Shown: one piece after another, positions 27,506-38,335 of the stretch
How positions within the stretch are numbered: position 1 is the stretch's first letter
Layout: each line of letters starts with the position of its first letter
DNA from: Dactylosporangium fulvum
GTDB lineage: Bacteria > Actinomycetota > Actinomycetes > Mycobacteriales > Micromonosporaceae
Reading direction: 5' to 3'
Length of the DNA stretch: 64,000 nt
NCBI RefSeq assembly: GCF_025137375.1
Contig: NZ_CP073720.1
Location: 3,930,501-3,994,500, forward strand
Notes under the pieces: generated by a model
Seen by the model: only the letters and a program-made list of their open reading frames with translations
What the model was told of the DNA's origin: nothing
Database searches by the model: none
Translations under genes and position numbers: made by a program

Positions 27506-28108
27506 TCAGACCGGCCCGTGGAGCAGGGCGAGCGTGAGGTCGCCGGCGTCCGGGTGGTACGAGTGGTCGAGCACCCAGCGGTCGGTGATCGCCGACGCGA
27601 TCCGCACCATCGCCGCCGGGTCGACGTAGAGCTCGTCGTCCGCCCGCGCGTCCGTCGGGCGGGCCGCGCTCAGGAACGTCGCCGCGGCGGCCCGCGCGGA
27701 GCTGTCGTACATGGCCTCCAGGATGTCCAGGTGGTAGAGGGGGTCGTCCGGGTCCTGGAACTGGAAGATGCCGCTGGCGAAGACGTAGTCGTAGGTGCGT
27801 CGCGGGCGGAAGCCGGGGCCGGCCGGCTCGACGCGCGGCACGCCGCGGTCCGTCGCCAGCTCGACCATGCGCGGGTCGAGGTCCACGCCGGTGTAGTCGA
27901 AGGGCAGGCCGAGCGTGCGCAGGTGGAAGTAGAGGTCGGCGGGGCCGCAGCCCCAGTCCAGGACGGAGCCGCCGGCGTAGGCGGTGGTGCGCAGCAGGGC
28001 GTCGAAGCGGATCCGCTGCAGCTCGGCGCTGCCCCAGCCGGCGACCTTCCAGGTCGGTCCGGTGAGACCGGCGTGGAACGCGAGGATCGCGGATGACCGG
28101 TCAGCCAT
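27506..28108 (-). CDS. SAM-dependent methyltransferase
   Basis: About 200 residues with a class I methyltransferase core: motif I SVLDWGCGPADLY (about 48-60), then YTGVDLDPRMVELA, and YDYVFASGIFQF as motif IV. Conservation around GIFQF resembles small-molecule or RNA methyltransferases of unknown target. Its start overlaps the end of the nucleotidyltransferase gene by 8 bases, so the two are probably one functional unit. The substrate is not recognisable. Confidence 0.8.
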   Translation of the reverse strand: MADRSSAILAFHAGLTGPTWKVAGWGSAELQRIRFDALLRTTAYAGGSVLDWGCGPADLYFHLRTLGLPFDYTGVDLDPRMVELATDRGVPRVEPAGPGFRPRRTYDYVFASGIFQFQDPDDPLYHLDILEAMYDSSARAAAATFLSAARPTDARADDELYVDPAAMVRIASAITDRWVLDHSYHPDAGDLTLALLHGPV

Positions 28109-29591
28109 GGCCGAGGCGGGTCCGGATGAGCAGCGCGTCGAGGGCCTTGCCGGCCGACGGCGCCGCCGGCAGGTGTGAGGCGTCGCGGGCGGACTCCAGC
28201 GTGGCCGTCAGCGCCTGCACGTCGGCGGCCAGCCGCTCGGGGGACACCAGGCCTTCCGGGAGGAGGCGGTGCTCGCCGGCCTTCTTCGCCTCGATCAGGT
28301 CGGGGAGGTAGGGCAGCGAGGCGAGCACCCGCAGGTCGGCCTGGAGCTCGCCGGTGCGCATGAGGTGGATGCCGGTGTGCAGGACGCGCAGCGTGTAGAG
28401 GGCCGGTTTGAGCTCGCCGGTCCGCTGGAACAGCTGCCACTGGCCGGCGGCGAAGCCGAGGTAATGCCGGGCGTGCTCCGAGGTCAGGCAGTGGCGCGAC
28501 AGGGCGGTCAGCTCCTCGTGCAGCGGTGAGGTGCGCACGACCAAGGGGGAGAGGAGCTGCTCCAGGACGTAGCCGTTGGGCTTCAGCAGCAGCCGGACGA
28601 ACTTCGCCAGCTCCTGGCTGACGACGTCGAGCTCGACGCCGCCGCGCTCGCCGCCGACCTGGAGGGTGTCCGGGCCGGTGTGCAGGCCGACGACCTCGTC
28701 GAGCGGCAGGACGTGACAGGAGCGTAGGTCGAGGTCGGAGTCGACGGAGGCGAAGCCGTAGAGGTGCGCGCCGCTGACGGTGGCGAACACGACCGGGTAG
28801 GGCAGCTCGCCGACGACGTCGTCGGCCCACTCGGGCACGTCCGCCGCACGGGTGGGCGGGGCAATGCTGACCACCGGGGCTCCGCCCGGCGCCCGCACGC
28901 CGCCGGCCGTGGACGACAGGTCCCGGCGGCGGGCCTCGACCAGGAACGCGTCCACCGTGGCCCGGTCCGGCTCCTCCGGGAGGGTGGTCGTGGCCGCCGC
29001 GGTCCCGAGATCCGCCTCCAGGGACGCCGCCAGCTCGCCGAACGACTCCCAGGACAGCTCGCCCCGGCGGATGGCGAGCAGCTCCTCGCGCCACGGGCTG
29101 ACGTCGACCAGGACCTCACCCGTGCGCAGGACGTGGGCGCCGGCGCGCAGCAGCCGCGCCATGTGCATCGCCTGCTTCCAGCGGACCTCGCCGGTGCGCG
29201 CCCGGACCGACCGCAGCTTCGCCAGCTGGCTGCGGGCGTAGTCACCGTACGTGACGGCGGTCCGGCGGGACAGGAACGCGCCGCGGATCGCCAGCAGGTC
29301 GCGGCCCACCTCGGAGACCGACTCGACGAGCGGGGACCACAGGCACTCCAGCACCGTCGGGTTGGCGGCCAGCGCCAGCGAGCACGCCCGCTCCAGCTCC
29401 CAGAAGAACTGCTCAGGCAGGGGGCCGTCGACGTGTGTGGGCGGTTTGTCCAGGTGCCAGTACGACCCCGTCGGGGCCTGGAAGACCCCTCGGCGGTCGG
29501 TGTCCGACTGCGGGCCGGACAGCCCGTACGCCCGGGATCCGACGATCGCCGAATAGACCGTGTGCGACGCCACGATGGTCAGATCATGCAC
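28101..29591 (-). CDS. Tandem RlaP-type nucleotidyltransferase
   Basis: About 496 residues containing two copies of a nucleotidyltransferase fold like RlaP (RNA ligase-associated nucleotidyltransferase, YcgL-like). Copy 1 opens with YSAIVGSRAYGLSGPQSDTD, the classic GS...DxD active site. Copy 2, from about residue 270, reads VSGAHLYGFASVDSDLDL, with the acidic pair kept but the GS replaced. Each copy is followed by a helical region with paired LRTGE or MRTGEL motifs. A GTG at 29591 is preferred: TAATCT lies 7 bases upstream, suggesting a leaderless start, whereas an ATG at 29624 would overlap the riboswitch region on the opposite strand. It overlaps the methyltransferase gene. Role unknown; RNA end modification or repair is a possibility by family association. 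Confidence 0.72.
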   Translation of the reverse strand: MHDLTIVASHTVYSAIVGSRAYGLSGPQSDTDRRGVFQAPTGSYWHLDKPPTHVDGPLPEQFFWELERACSLALAANPTVLECLWSPLVESVSEVGRDLLAIRGAFLSRRTAVTYGDYARSQLAKLRSVRARTGEVRWKQAMHMARLLRAGAHVLRTGEVLVDVSPWREELLAIRRGELSWESFGELAASLEADLGTAAATTTLPEEPDRATVDAFLVEARRRDLSSTAGGVRAPGGAPVVSIAPPTRAADVPEWADDVVGELPYPVVFATVSGAHLYGFASVDSDLDLRSCHVLPLDEVVGLHTGPDTLQVGGERGGVELDVVSQELAKFVRLLLKPNGYVLEQLLSPLVVRTSPLHEELTALSRHCLTSEHARHYLGFAAGQWQLFQRTGELKPALYTLRVLHTGIHLMRTGELQADLRVLASLPYLPDLIEAKKAGEHRLLPEGLVSPERLAADVQALTATLESARDASHLPAAPSAGKALDALLIRTRLGHG

Positions 29592-29598
29592 AGTTGGT

Positions 29599-29604
29599 AG
29601 ATTA
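29599..29604 (-). promoter_or_regulatory. -10 box of a leaderless start (RlaP-type gene)
   Basis: TAATCT on the minus strand sits 7 bases before the GTG whose first base is 29591. Confidence 0.4.
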
Positions 29605-29621
29605 GGCACGCCGGCAATACC

Positions 29622-29768
29622 CACGCGGGAGAGATCGCCGGCCGCGCCGGTGCCATCGGCGCGGCCACGAGCAACGGCGGCGCCGAAGGGGCAAATCCTC
29701 CCCGGAACCTCTCAGGCAGAAGGACCGCGACGGGTTGGCACCTCTGGAGTCTGGCGACAGAGGGGGAG
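29622..29768 (+). promoter_or_regulatory. Glycine riboswitch upstream of gcvP
   Basis: The conserved glycine aptamer landmarks appear in order: GCGGGAGAG (29625-29633), a GC-rich stem (about 29636-29666), CGCCGAAGGGGCAA (29681-29694), TCCTCCCCGGAA, CCTCTCAGGCAGAAGGACC (29708-29726) and CACCTCTGGAG (29739-29749). It looks like one full aptamer followed by a short remnant rather than a full tandem pair. The gcvP start lies about 50 bases downstream. The family switches glycine-cleavage genes on when glycine is abundant. Confidence 0.88.
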
Positions 29769-29811
29769 GAGCTTCATAAGGCCCCTGTCCTCGACCCAGA
29801 AGAGTGTGGCT

Positions 29812-32634
<2,823 letters not shown>

Positions 32635-32646
<12 letters not shown>

Positions 32647-32685
32647 CGGCTACGCTGCGTAGCAGCCTGGCCGCTACTCCTCGTA
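32635..32685. terminator. Strong hairpin at the gcvP stop codon
   Basis: Perfect 16-bp arms at 32635-32650 and 32670-32685 (TACGAGGAGTAGCGGC and its complement) with a 19-base loop that can itself fold (CTACG/CGTAG). The gcvP TAG lies in the left arm. It separates gcvP from the convergent DUF5999 gene, so it may stop transcription both ways, although there is no T-run. Confidence 0.65.
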
Positions 32686-32689
32686 GCGG

Positions 32690-32899
32690 TCAGGCTGCCC
32701 TGACCAGCGTATGTGGCGCGGGACCGCGATGGGGCTCGATCACCCTGCAATCGGGCAAAAGCTCACCGGTGTCCTCGAAGACGATCACGCCGTTGCACAG
32801 GAGGCTCCATCCCTGCTCGGGGAAGAAGGCGGTGACGCGGGCGGCATCGCGGTCGGTGTCGTCGGCCGAGGGACAGGCTGGCTCGTGCTGGCAAAGCAT
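32690..32899 (-). CDS. DUF5999 small protein
   Basis: About 69 residues: MLCQHEPACPSADDTDRDAA, then HPEQ-like PEQGWSLLCNGVIVFEDTGEL and LPDCRVIEPHR. This is a close match from memory to the DUF5999 family of streptomycetes and relatives. Cysteines at positions 3, 9 and 35, with His5, could form a metal site. Function unknown. The gene converges on gcvP across the hairpin. Confidence 0.85.
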   Translation of the reverse strand: MLCQHEPACPSADDTDRDAARVTAFFPEQGWSLLCNGVIVFEDTGELLPDCRVIEPHRGPAPHTLVRAA

Positions 32900-33031
32900 C
32901 GGGGGTCTCCGATTGAGAGGTTCAGTTGAGGTCTGTGTGGTTCTTCACATGACCAGTGATGCACGCTACTACGCCCAACGACACGATTCCGCACACGTCA
33001 CGACACATTCTGGGGATAATCCACCGTTCGT

Positions 33032-34222
33032 ATGAGCACACTAGGACCGGTCGTCGGGTGCCGGCTCGGGTCGTTGGATCTTCATCCGCCCGGGGTGCCA
33101 CCGGCGTGTCGTACCCACATTTGGGAGCGCTCTCGGCTGGAGTGGCATTCCCGCGACGGCGGCGACCCCCTTCGATTGCTCTCCGAGTTTCTGTCGTCGC
33201 ACGGAGTGCCGGTCGATGATCTCTCCTCGTCACCCAGGGTGATCGACTCGTCGGTTTGTGGCGCCGCCGTACTCCTGTCGCCACCCTCCGTGAAGGCATC
33301 ACCGGCCGCCGCCGTGCCGGCGCTGGTGGCCGTCGTCTACGCGCACGGCCCGCAGCGGGCCCCCGACGCCGACGAGCCCGCTCGCCCGGCGCTGGGCCCG
33401 TGGACCGGCAGCTGGACGGCCGCGCGGCACGCCCGCGCGGTCGACGAGGTCCGGGCCGCGATCGCCCGCGGCGACGTGTACGTGGTGAACCTCGTCGGCC
33501 ACGCCAGCGCCCCCTTCGGCGGCGACCCCCGAGCCGCCCTGGCGAGGGTCGCGGCCCTCCCCGGGGCCCGCTACGGCGGCGTCCTGCACGGGGACGGGTG
33601 GTGGGTCGCCTCGGCCTCACCCGAGACGCTGGTCGAGGTCTCCGGCGGGCGCGCCGTCACCCGGCCCATCAAGGGCACCCGGCCGGCCACCGCCGAGGGA
33701 CGGGCCGAGCTGCTCGCGTCGGCGAAGGAGCGCGCCGAGCACGTCATGATCGTCGACCTCGAGCGAAACGACCTCGGCCGGGTCGCGCGCGTCGGCTCGG
33801 TCCGCGTCGACGAGCTGTTCGCGATCCGCCGCTGGTCCGGGCTCTGGCAGGCCGAGTCGACCGTCAGCGCCCGCCTGGCCGGCGGCGTGGGCCTCGCCGA
33901 GCTGCTCCGCGCCGTCTGGCCCGGCGGCTCGGTCACCGGCGCGCCCAAGCTGGCCGCGATCGACGTCGCCGCCCGGCTCGAGCCCGTCGGCCGGGGGCCG
34001 AGCATGGGGGCGTTCGGCTGGGTCGGGCACGGGCCCGGCGGGGCGCTCACGGTGGACCTCGGGCTCACCATCCGGACCGTCGCCATCGCCGGCGGCCGGG
34101 CACACGTGTGGGCCGGCGGGGGCATCGTCTGGGACAGCGACCCGCAGGCCGAGGTCGCCGAGGCGGCGGCGAAGTCGGCCCCGGTGAAGACCGCCCTCAG
34201 TGGTGATCGCGGCGCAGCGTGA
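33032..34222 (+). CDS. pabB: Aminodeoxychorismate synthase component I-like (chorismate-binding)
   Basis: About 396 residues of the anthranilate/aminodeoxychorismate synthase fold, the enzyme that aminates chorismate for p-aminobenzoate and folate. Family landmarks are present: RPIKGTRPA, the ERAEHVMIVDLERNDLGRV segment, SGLWQAESTVSARL and GGSVTGAPKLAAIDV. The PIKGT lysine favours PabB over TrpE. No glutamine amidotransferase domain or pabA gene is adjacent. The ATG has a GATAAT box 11 bases upstream. It overlaps the convergent gene by 26 bases. Confidence 0.87.
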   Translation: MSTLGPVVGCRLGSLDLHPPGVPPACRTHIWERSRLEWHSRDGGDPLRLLSEFLSSHGVPVDDLSSSPRVIDSSVCGAAVLLSPPSVKASPAAAVPALVAVVYAHGPQRAPDADEPARPALGPWTGSWTAARHARAVDEVRAAIARGDVYVVNLVGHASAPFGGDPRAALARVAALPGARYGGVLHGDGWWVASASPETLVEVSGGRAVTRPIKGTRPATAEGRAELLASAKERAEHVMIVDLERNDLGRVARVGSVRVDELFAIRRWSGLWQAESTVSARLAGGVGLAELLRAVWPGGSVTGAPKLAAIDVAARLEPVGRGPSMGAFGWVGHGPGGALTVDLGLTIRTVAIAGGRAHVWAGGGIVWDSDPQAEVAEAAAKSAPVKTALSGDRGAA

Positions 34223-34853
34223 TCCGGATCGCGCGCGACGACGGTGTCAGGGCCCCGGTGAAGTACGCGAACAGCGTGCAGGTCAGCGGGGCGTCGTCGG
34301 CGCTGATGCGGTGCGCGGTCACGTGCGGCGAGTCCCAGTGGACGCGCGGCAGCTCCTGACTCGGGCCGAAACACGCGTCGAGCTCCGCCCGGGTCAGCGC
34401 CGGGCCGGCGAAGGAGATCTCCACCGTCGACAGCCCGGCCCGCGCGTTCATGTAGATCTGCAACGACGTCGTGCCGGGCGGGCTGGGCTGCACGAACAGC
34501 TGCCCGAGCTCGTCCTGCGTCGGCGCGGGCAGCCCGAGCAGGGCCGCCACCTCCGCCGCGTGCTCGGTCGTCACGCCGCAGATCAGCCGGCCCCACGTCC
34601 GCAGCAGGTCGGTCGTCACCGGCCGGCCCACGAGGTCGAGCAGATGCGACGGCACCGGCGGGCGCTGCCACACCTGCGGCCAGTCGTCGAGGTCGGCCAG
34701 TTCGGCACCGTCGACGATGAGCGTGTAGAGCGGCTCCGCCGGGAAGTCGTTGACGCGCACGGTCAGCACCCGCCCGCCGATCTCGGCGTGGTAGGGGAAC
34801 TCACCGTCGCCCGAGTGCTGCCACCGGATCGGGGTGGCGGTCAGGTCGCTCAT
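34197..34853 (-). CDS. Hypothetical protein, unrecognised
   Basis: About 218 residues. I do not recognise a domain. Residues 6-62 look like a beta-rich unit (IRWQHSGDGEFPYHAEI, VLTVRVNDFPAEPLYTLIVDG), then a mixed middle and a C-terminal half with SLQIYMNARAGLSTVEISF. It has no signal peptide or membrane segment. The start ATG is chosen because the 37 codons above it have unlike composition. Its end overlaps pabB on the other strand by 26 bases. Confidence 0.7.
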   Translation of the reverse strand: MSDLTATPIRWQHSGDGEFPYHAEIGGRVLTVRVNDFPAEPLYTLIVDGAELADLDDWPQVWQRPPVPSHLLDLVGRPVTTDLLRTWGRLICGVTTEHAAEVAALLGLPAPTQDELGQLFVQPSPPGTTSLQIYMNARAGLSTVEISFAGPALTRAELDACFGPSQELPRVHWDSPHVTAHRISADDAPLTCTLFAYFTGALTPSSRAIRITLRRDHH

Positions 34854-34996
34854 GGCCGAGTCCTGTCGATCATGACTTGGATCCTCAAGACGGCAAAACG
34901 GTCGCCGACAGCGTATGACCTGTCTGCAAACCCACACTTGACCACGGTCACAGTCGGCACACATCGGGGAGTCGGGCCGATAGCGTCGAGGGCGTT

Positions 34997-36238
34997 ATGC
35001 GCCGCTATCTCATGTGGACCATCGGACTCATCGCATACGTCCTCGCCGTCTTCCACCGCTCCTCGCTCGGCGTCGCGGGGGTCACGGCCGCCGAACGGCT
35101 CGGCGTCGGCACCGCCCTGCTGGCCGTGCTCTCCGTGACCCAGCTCGCCGTCTACGCGGGCATGCAGATCCCGGTCGGCGTCCTGCTGGACCGGTTCGGC
35201 TCACGCCGGCTGCTCGTCGCCGGCGGCCTGCTCATGGTCACGGGCCAGCTGCTGTTCGCGTATGCGGACGACATCGGCCCGGCGATCGCGGCGCGCGTGC
35301 TGATCGGCGTCGGCGACGCGATGACGTTCATCAGCGTGCTGCGGATCGTCGCCATGTGGTTCCCGCCGTCCAGCAATGCGCTCATGGTCCAGATGACCGG
35401 CATGATCGGCCAGCTCGGCGCGCTGTGCTCGACCGTGCCGCTGGTGTTCGTGCTCAAGAGTGCGGGCTGGCCGGCGACGTTCCTCGGCGCCGCCGGGCTC
35501 GGTGCGGCGGCGGTGGCGCTCGTCGTCGGCGCGCTCAAGGACACCCCCGACCCGGCGGCGGCGCCGGAGAAGCGCGACCGTGGCCTGCGCCACTCGTGGG
35601 CGCACCCGGGCACCCGGCTGGGCCTGTGGACCCACTTCGCCACCCAGTTCTCCGGCAGCGTGTTCGCGCTGCTGTGGGGCTACCCGTTCCTCACTCAGGG
35701 CGAAGGGCTCGCCCCGGCGACCGCGGCCCTGCTGCTGTCCCTGCTCACCGCCGGCGGCATCGTCATGGGCCCGCTGATCGGCCACTTCTGCGGCCGGCTG
35801 CCGTACCACCGCTCGACCCTTGTCCTCGGCATCGTCGGCAGTTCGGCGGCCGCGTGGACGGCCGTGCTGCTGTGGCCCGGCCGTGCCCCGCTGTGGCTGC
35901 TCACGCTGCTCGTGCTGGTGCTGACGGTCAACGGCCCAGGCTCGATGATCGGCTTCGACTACGCCCGCTCGTTCAACCCGGCAGCCCGCCTCGGCGGCGC
36001 GACGGGCATCGTGAACGTGGGAGGCTTCGTGGCGTCGATCGTGCTGATCGTCGCCATCGGCGTGGTGCTCGACGTCCTCACCCCCGCGGGTGCGGCCCAC
36101 TCGTCGCTGGGCGCCTTCAAGGTGGCCTTCGCGGTGCAGTACGTGTTGTGGGCCTTCGGCGCGGCCCAGGTCTACCGCTACCGACGGACCACGCGCCGCC
36201 GCGTGGCCCGCGAGGAACTGGTCCTCCGCCTGGCCTGA
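34997..36238 (+). CDS. MFS transporter
   Basis: About 413 residues with 12 membrane segments by eye, in two six-helix halves around a basic loop near residues 180-205 (PEKRDRGLRHSW). The MFS loop 2-3 signature appears as GVLLDRFGSRRLLVAGG. The opening WTIGLIAYVLAVFHRSSLGVAG resembles actinobacterial nitrate/nitrite-porter-like or sugar-phosphate-antiporter-like MFS proteins, but no substrate can be assigned. It is a single gene, with a TAGCGT box 10 bases before its ATG. Confidence 0.88.
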   Translation: MRRYLMWTIGLIAYVLAVFHRSSLGVAGVTAAERLGVGTALLAVLSVTQLAVYAGMQIPVGVLLDRFGSRRLLVAGGLLMVTGQLLFAYADDIGPAIAARVLIGVGDAMTFISVLRIVAMWFPPSSNALMVQMTGMIGQLGALCSTVPLVFVLKSAGWPATFLGAAGLGAAAVALVVGALKDTPDPAAAPEKRDRGLRHSWAHPGTRLGLWTHFATQFSGSVFALLWGYPFLTQGEGLAPATAALLLSLLTAGGIVMGPLIGHFCGRLPYHRSTLVLGIVGSSAAAWTAVLLWPGRAPLWLLTLLVLVLTVNGPGSMIGFDYARSFNPAARLGGATGIVNVGGFVASIVLIVAIGVVLDVLTPAGAAHSSLGAFKVAFAVQYVLWAFGAAQVYRYRRTTRRRVAREELVLRLA

Positions 36239-36288
36239 CCCGGCCGCCGGCAGGGTGCCCGACCGGACCCATCGATCTTGCAGTCGGG

Positions 36289-38331
36289 TCAGGACTCGGG
36301 GGCCAACGTCCGCCACAGGAACTCGAACGCCAACGCCCACTTGAAGGCCAGCTGGGCGTTGTCCGCCGCGCCGCCGTGGCCGCCCTCGATGTTCTCGTAG
36401 TACGCCACGTCCTTGCCGTGCTCGCGCAGCAACGCCACCATCTTGCGCGCGTGACCGGGGTGGACGCGGTCGTCACGGGTCGAGGTCGTGATGAGCGTCG
36501 GCGGATACGGCACCGCCTCCCGCACGTTCTGATACGGCGAGAACAGCCGCAGGTACTCCCAGTCCGAGGGATTGTCCGGGTCACCGTACTCCGCCATCCA
36601 CGACGCGCCGGCGAGCAGCAGGTGGTAGCGCTTCATGTCGAGCAGCGGCACCGCGCAGACGATCGCGCCGAAGAGCTCCGGGTAGCGGGTCAGCATCACG
36701 CCCATGAGCAGGCCACCGTTGGAGCCGCCCTCGGTGCCCAGCTGCTCGCGGGTCGTGACGCCCCGCTCGACCAGGTCGGTGGCGACCGCGGCGAAGTCCT
36801 CGTAGGCGCGCGGGCGCTTCTCGCGCAGCGCCGACCGGTGCCACTGCGGACCGTACTCCCCGCCGCCGCGGATGTTCGCCACGACATACGTGCCGCCCCG
36901 GGCCAGCCAGCCGCGGCCGATGATGGAGTTGTACGTCGGGACGCGCGAGACCTCGAACCCGCCGTAGCCGCTCAGCAGGGTCGGGCCGGGGCCGGCGCCG
37001 GGCCGCCCGACGACGAAGTAGGGGACCTGCGTGCCGTCGGCCGACGTGGCGAAGAACTGCTGCGTGGTGAGCCCGTCGGCGGGGAAGTACGCCGGGCCCT
37101 GCTTGAGGATCGTGGGCCCGTCACCGCCGAGCACCCCGTGCCGCAGCGTCGGCGGGAGCGTGAAGCCGCTGGAGAGCAGCAGGTACTGCTCGTCGGTGTC
37201 GGCGTTGGTGTCCCACACGTCGGTCTGGCCGAGCTCGCTGCCGAGGACCGTGCGGTGCCACTCGCCGTCCTCGCCGTACGACAACAGCTCCAGGCGGCTC
37301 TGCACGTCCGCGAGCAGCACGAGGATCAGCCCCGTGCGGGTCCACTGGCTGTAGCTCAGCGACGTGTGCGGGTCGGGGGTGAACAGCGGGGTCAGGTCGC
37401 GCGAACCGGCGAGGTAGGCGTCGAGCCGGGTGATGAGCAGCGAACCGGCCGCGTAGGTGGTGCCGGCGACGGTCCAGTCGGTGCGCACCCGGATGAGCAG
37501 CCACTCCCGGTGCACGTCGACGCCCGCGTCGTCGGGCACGTCGAGCTCGGTCAGCTCGCCGTCGACGAGAAGGTATCGCCGGGCGTGGAAGAAGTCGACG
37601 GCCTGCCGGACGATCGCCCGCCGGCCGCCGGTGGACACGTCGGTGGTCGCCCGCACCGAGACGTCGTCGGCCGAGCCCTCGAAGACCAGCTCGGCGTCGG
37701 TGACCGGGGTGCCCCGGCGCCACCGCCGGACCTGCCGCGGGTAGCCGGAGGAGGTCATGGATCCCGGGCCGGTGTCCGTGCCGACGAAGACGTGATCCTC
37801 GTCGATCCAACTGACGTCGCTCTTCGCCTCGGGCAGGGTGAAGCCGTCGGTCACGAACCGCAGCTGTCGCAGGTCGAATTCGCGCACGACCGCCGCGTCG
37901 GCGCCGCCGCGCGACAGGGCGATCAGGGCCCGGTGCTCACCGGCGAGCGGGCCGGTGCGCAGGAAGTCGACGCCCTGCCACACCCAGTTCTCACCCTCGG
38001 CGGCGGCGAGCGCGTCGAGGTCGAGGACCGTCTCCCAGTGCGGCTCGTCGCCGCGGTAGTCGTCGAGGGTGGTGCGCCGCCACAGCCCGCGCGGATGGTG
38101 GGCGTCCTTCCACAGGTTGTAGACCCGGTCCCCGTGCCAGGCGACGAGCGGGATGCGGTCGTCGGCGTCGAGCACGGCCCTGATGCCGTCGCGCAGCACC
38201 GCGAAGCGATCATTGCCGGTCAGCGCCTCGACGGTCTCGGCGTTGCGCTCGCGGACCCACGCCAGGGCATCGGTGCCCTCGACCGCTTCCAGCCACAGGT
38301 ATGCGTCGTCCCGGGTGATCGTTTCCGTCAT
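36289..38331 (-). CDS. S9 family prolyl oligopeptidase
   Basis: About 680 residues. An N-terminal beta-propeller (about 60-400) covers an alpha/beta-hydrolase domain. The nucleophile elbow is EGGSNGGLLMGV, the Asp lies in TRDDRVHPGHARKM and the His in EGGHGGAAD. No signal peptide is present, so it should act on short proline peptides in the cytoplasm. It begins 4 bases after the stop of the GGDEF-EAL gene, so both are likely on one transcript. Confidence 0.9.
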   Translation of the reverse strand: MTETITRDDAYLWLEAVEGTDALAWVRERNAETVEALTGNDRFAVLRDGIRAVLDADDRIPLVAWHGDRVYNLWKDAHHPRGLWRRTTLDDYRGDEPHWETVLDLDALAAAEGENWVWQGVDFLRTGPLAGEHRALIALSRGGADAAVVREFDLRQLRFVTDGFTLPEAKSDVSWIDEDHVFVGTDTGPGSMTSSGYPRQVRRWRRGTPVTDAELVFEGSADDVSVRATTDVSTGGRRAIVRQAVDFFHARRYLLVDGELTELDVPDDAGVDVHREWLLIRVRTDWTVAGTTYAAGSLLITRLDAYLAGSRDLTPLFTPDPHTSLSYSQWTRTGLILVLLADVQSRLELLSYGEDGEWHRTVLGSELGQTDVWDTNADTDEQYLLLSSGFTLPPTLRHGVLGGDGPTILKQGPAYFPADGLTTQQFFATSADGTQVPYFVVGRPGAGPGPTLLSGYGGFEVSRVPTYNSIIGRGWLARGGTYVVANIRGGGEYGPQWHRSALREKRPRAYEDFAAVATDLVERGVTTREQLGTEGGSNGGLLMGVMLTRYPELFGAIVCAVPLLDMKRYHLLLAGASWMAEYGDPDNPSDWEYLRLFSPYQNVREAVPYPPTLITTSTRDDRVHPGHARKMVALLREHGKDVAYYENIEGGHGGAADNAQLAFKWALAFEFLWRTLAPES

Positions 38332-38335
38332 CCGA

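Noticed and set aside
27506..29811. Canonical RNA repair operon (Rnl/Pnkp/Hen1)
   Set aside because: No ligase, kinase-phosphatase or Hen1 signature is visible; the methyltransferase lacks recognisable Hen1 motifs, so only the weaker RlaP association is claimed.
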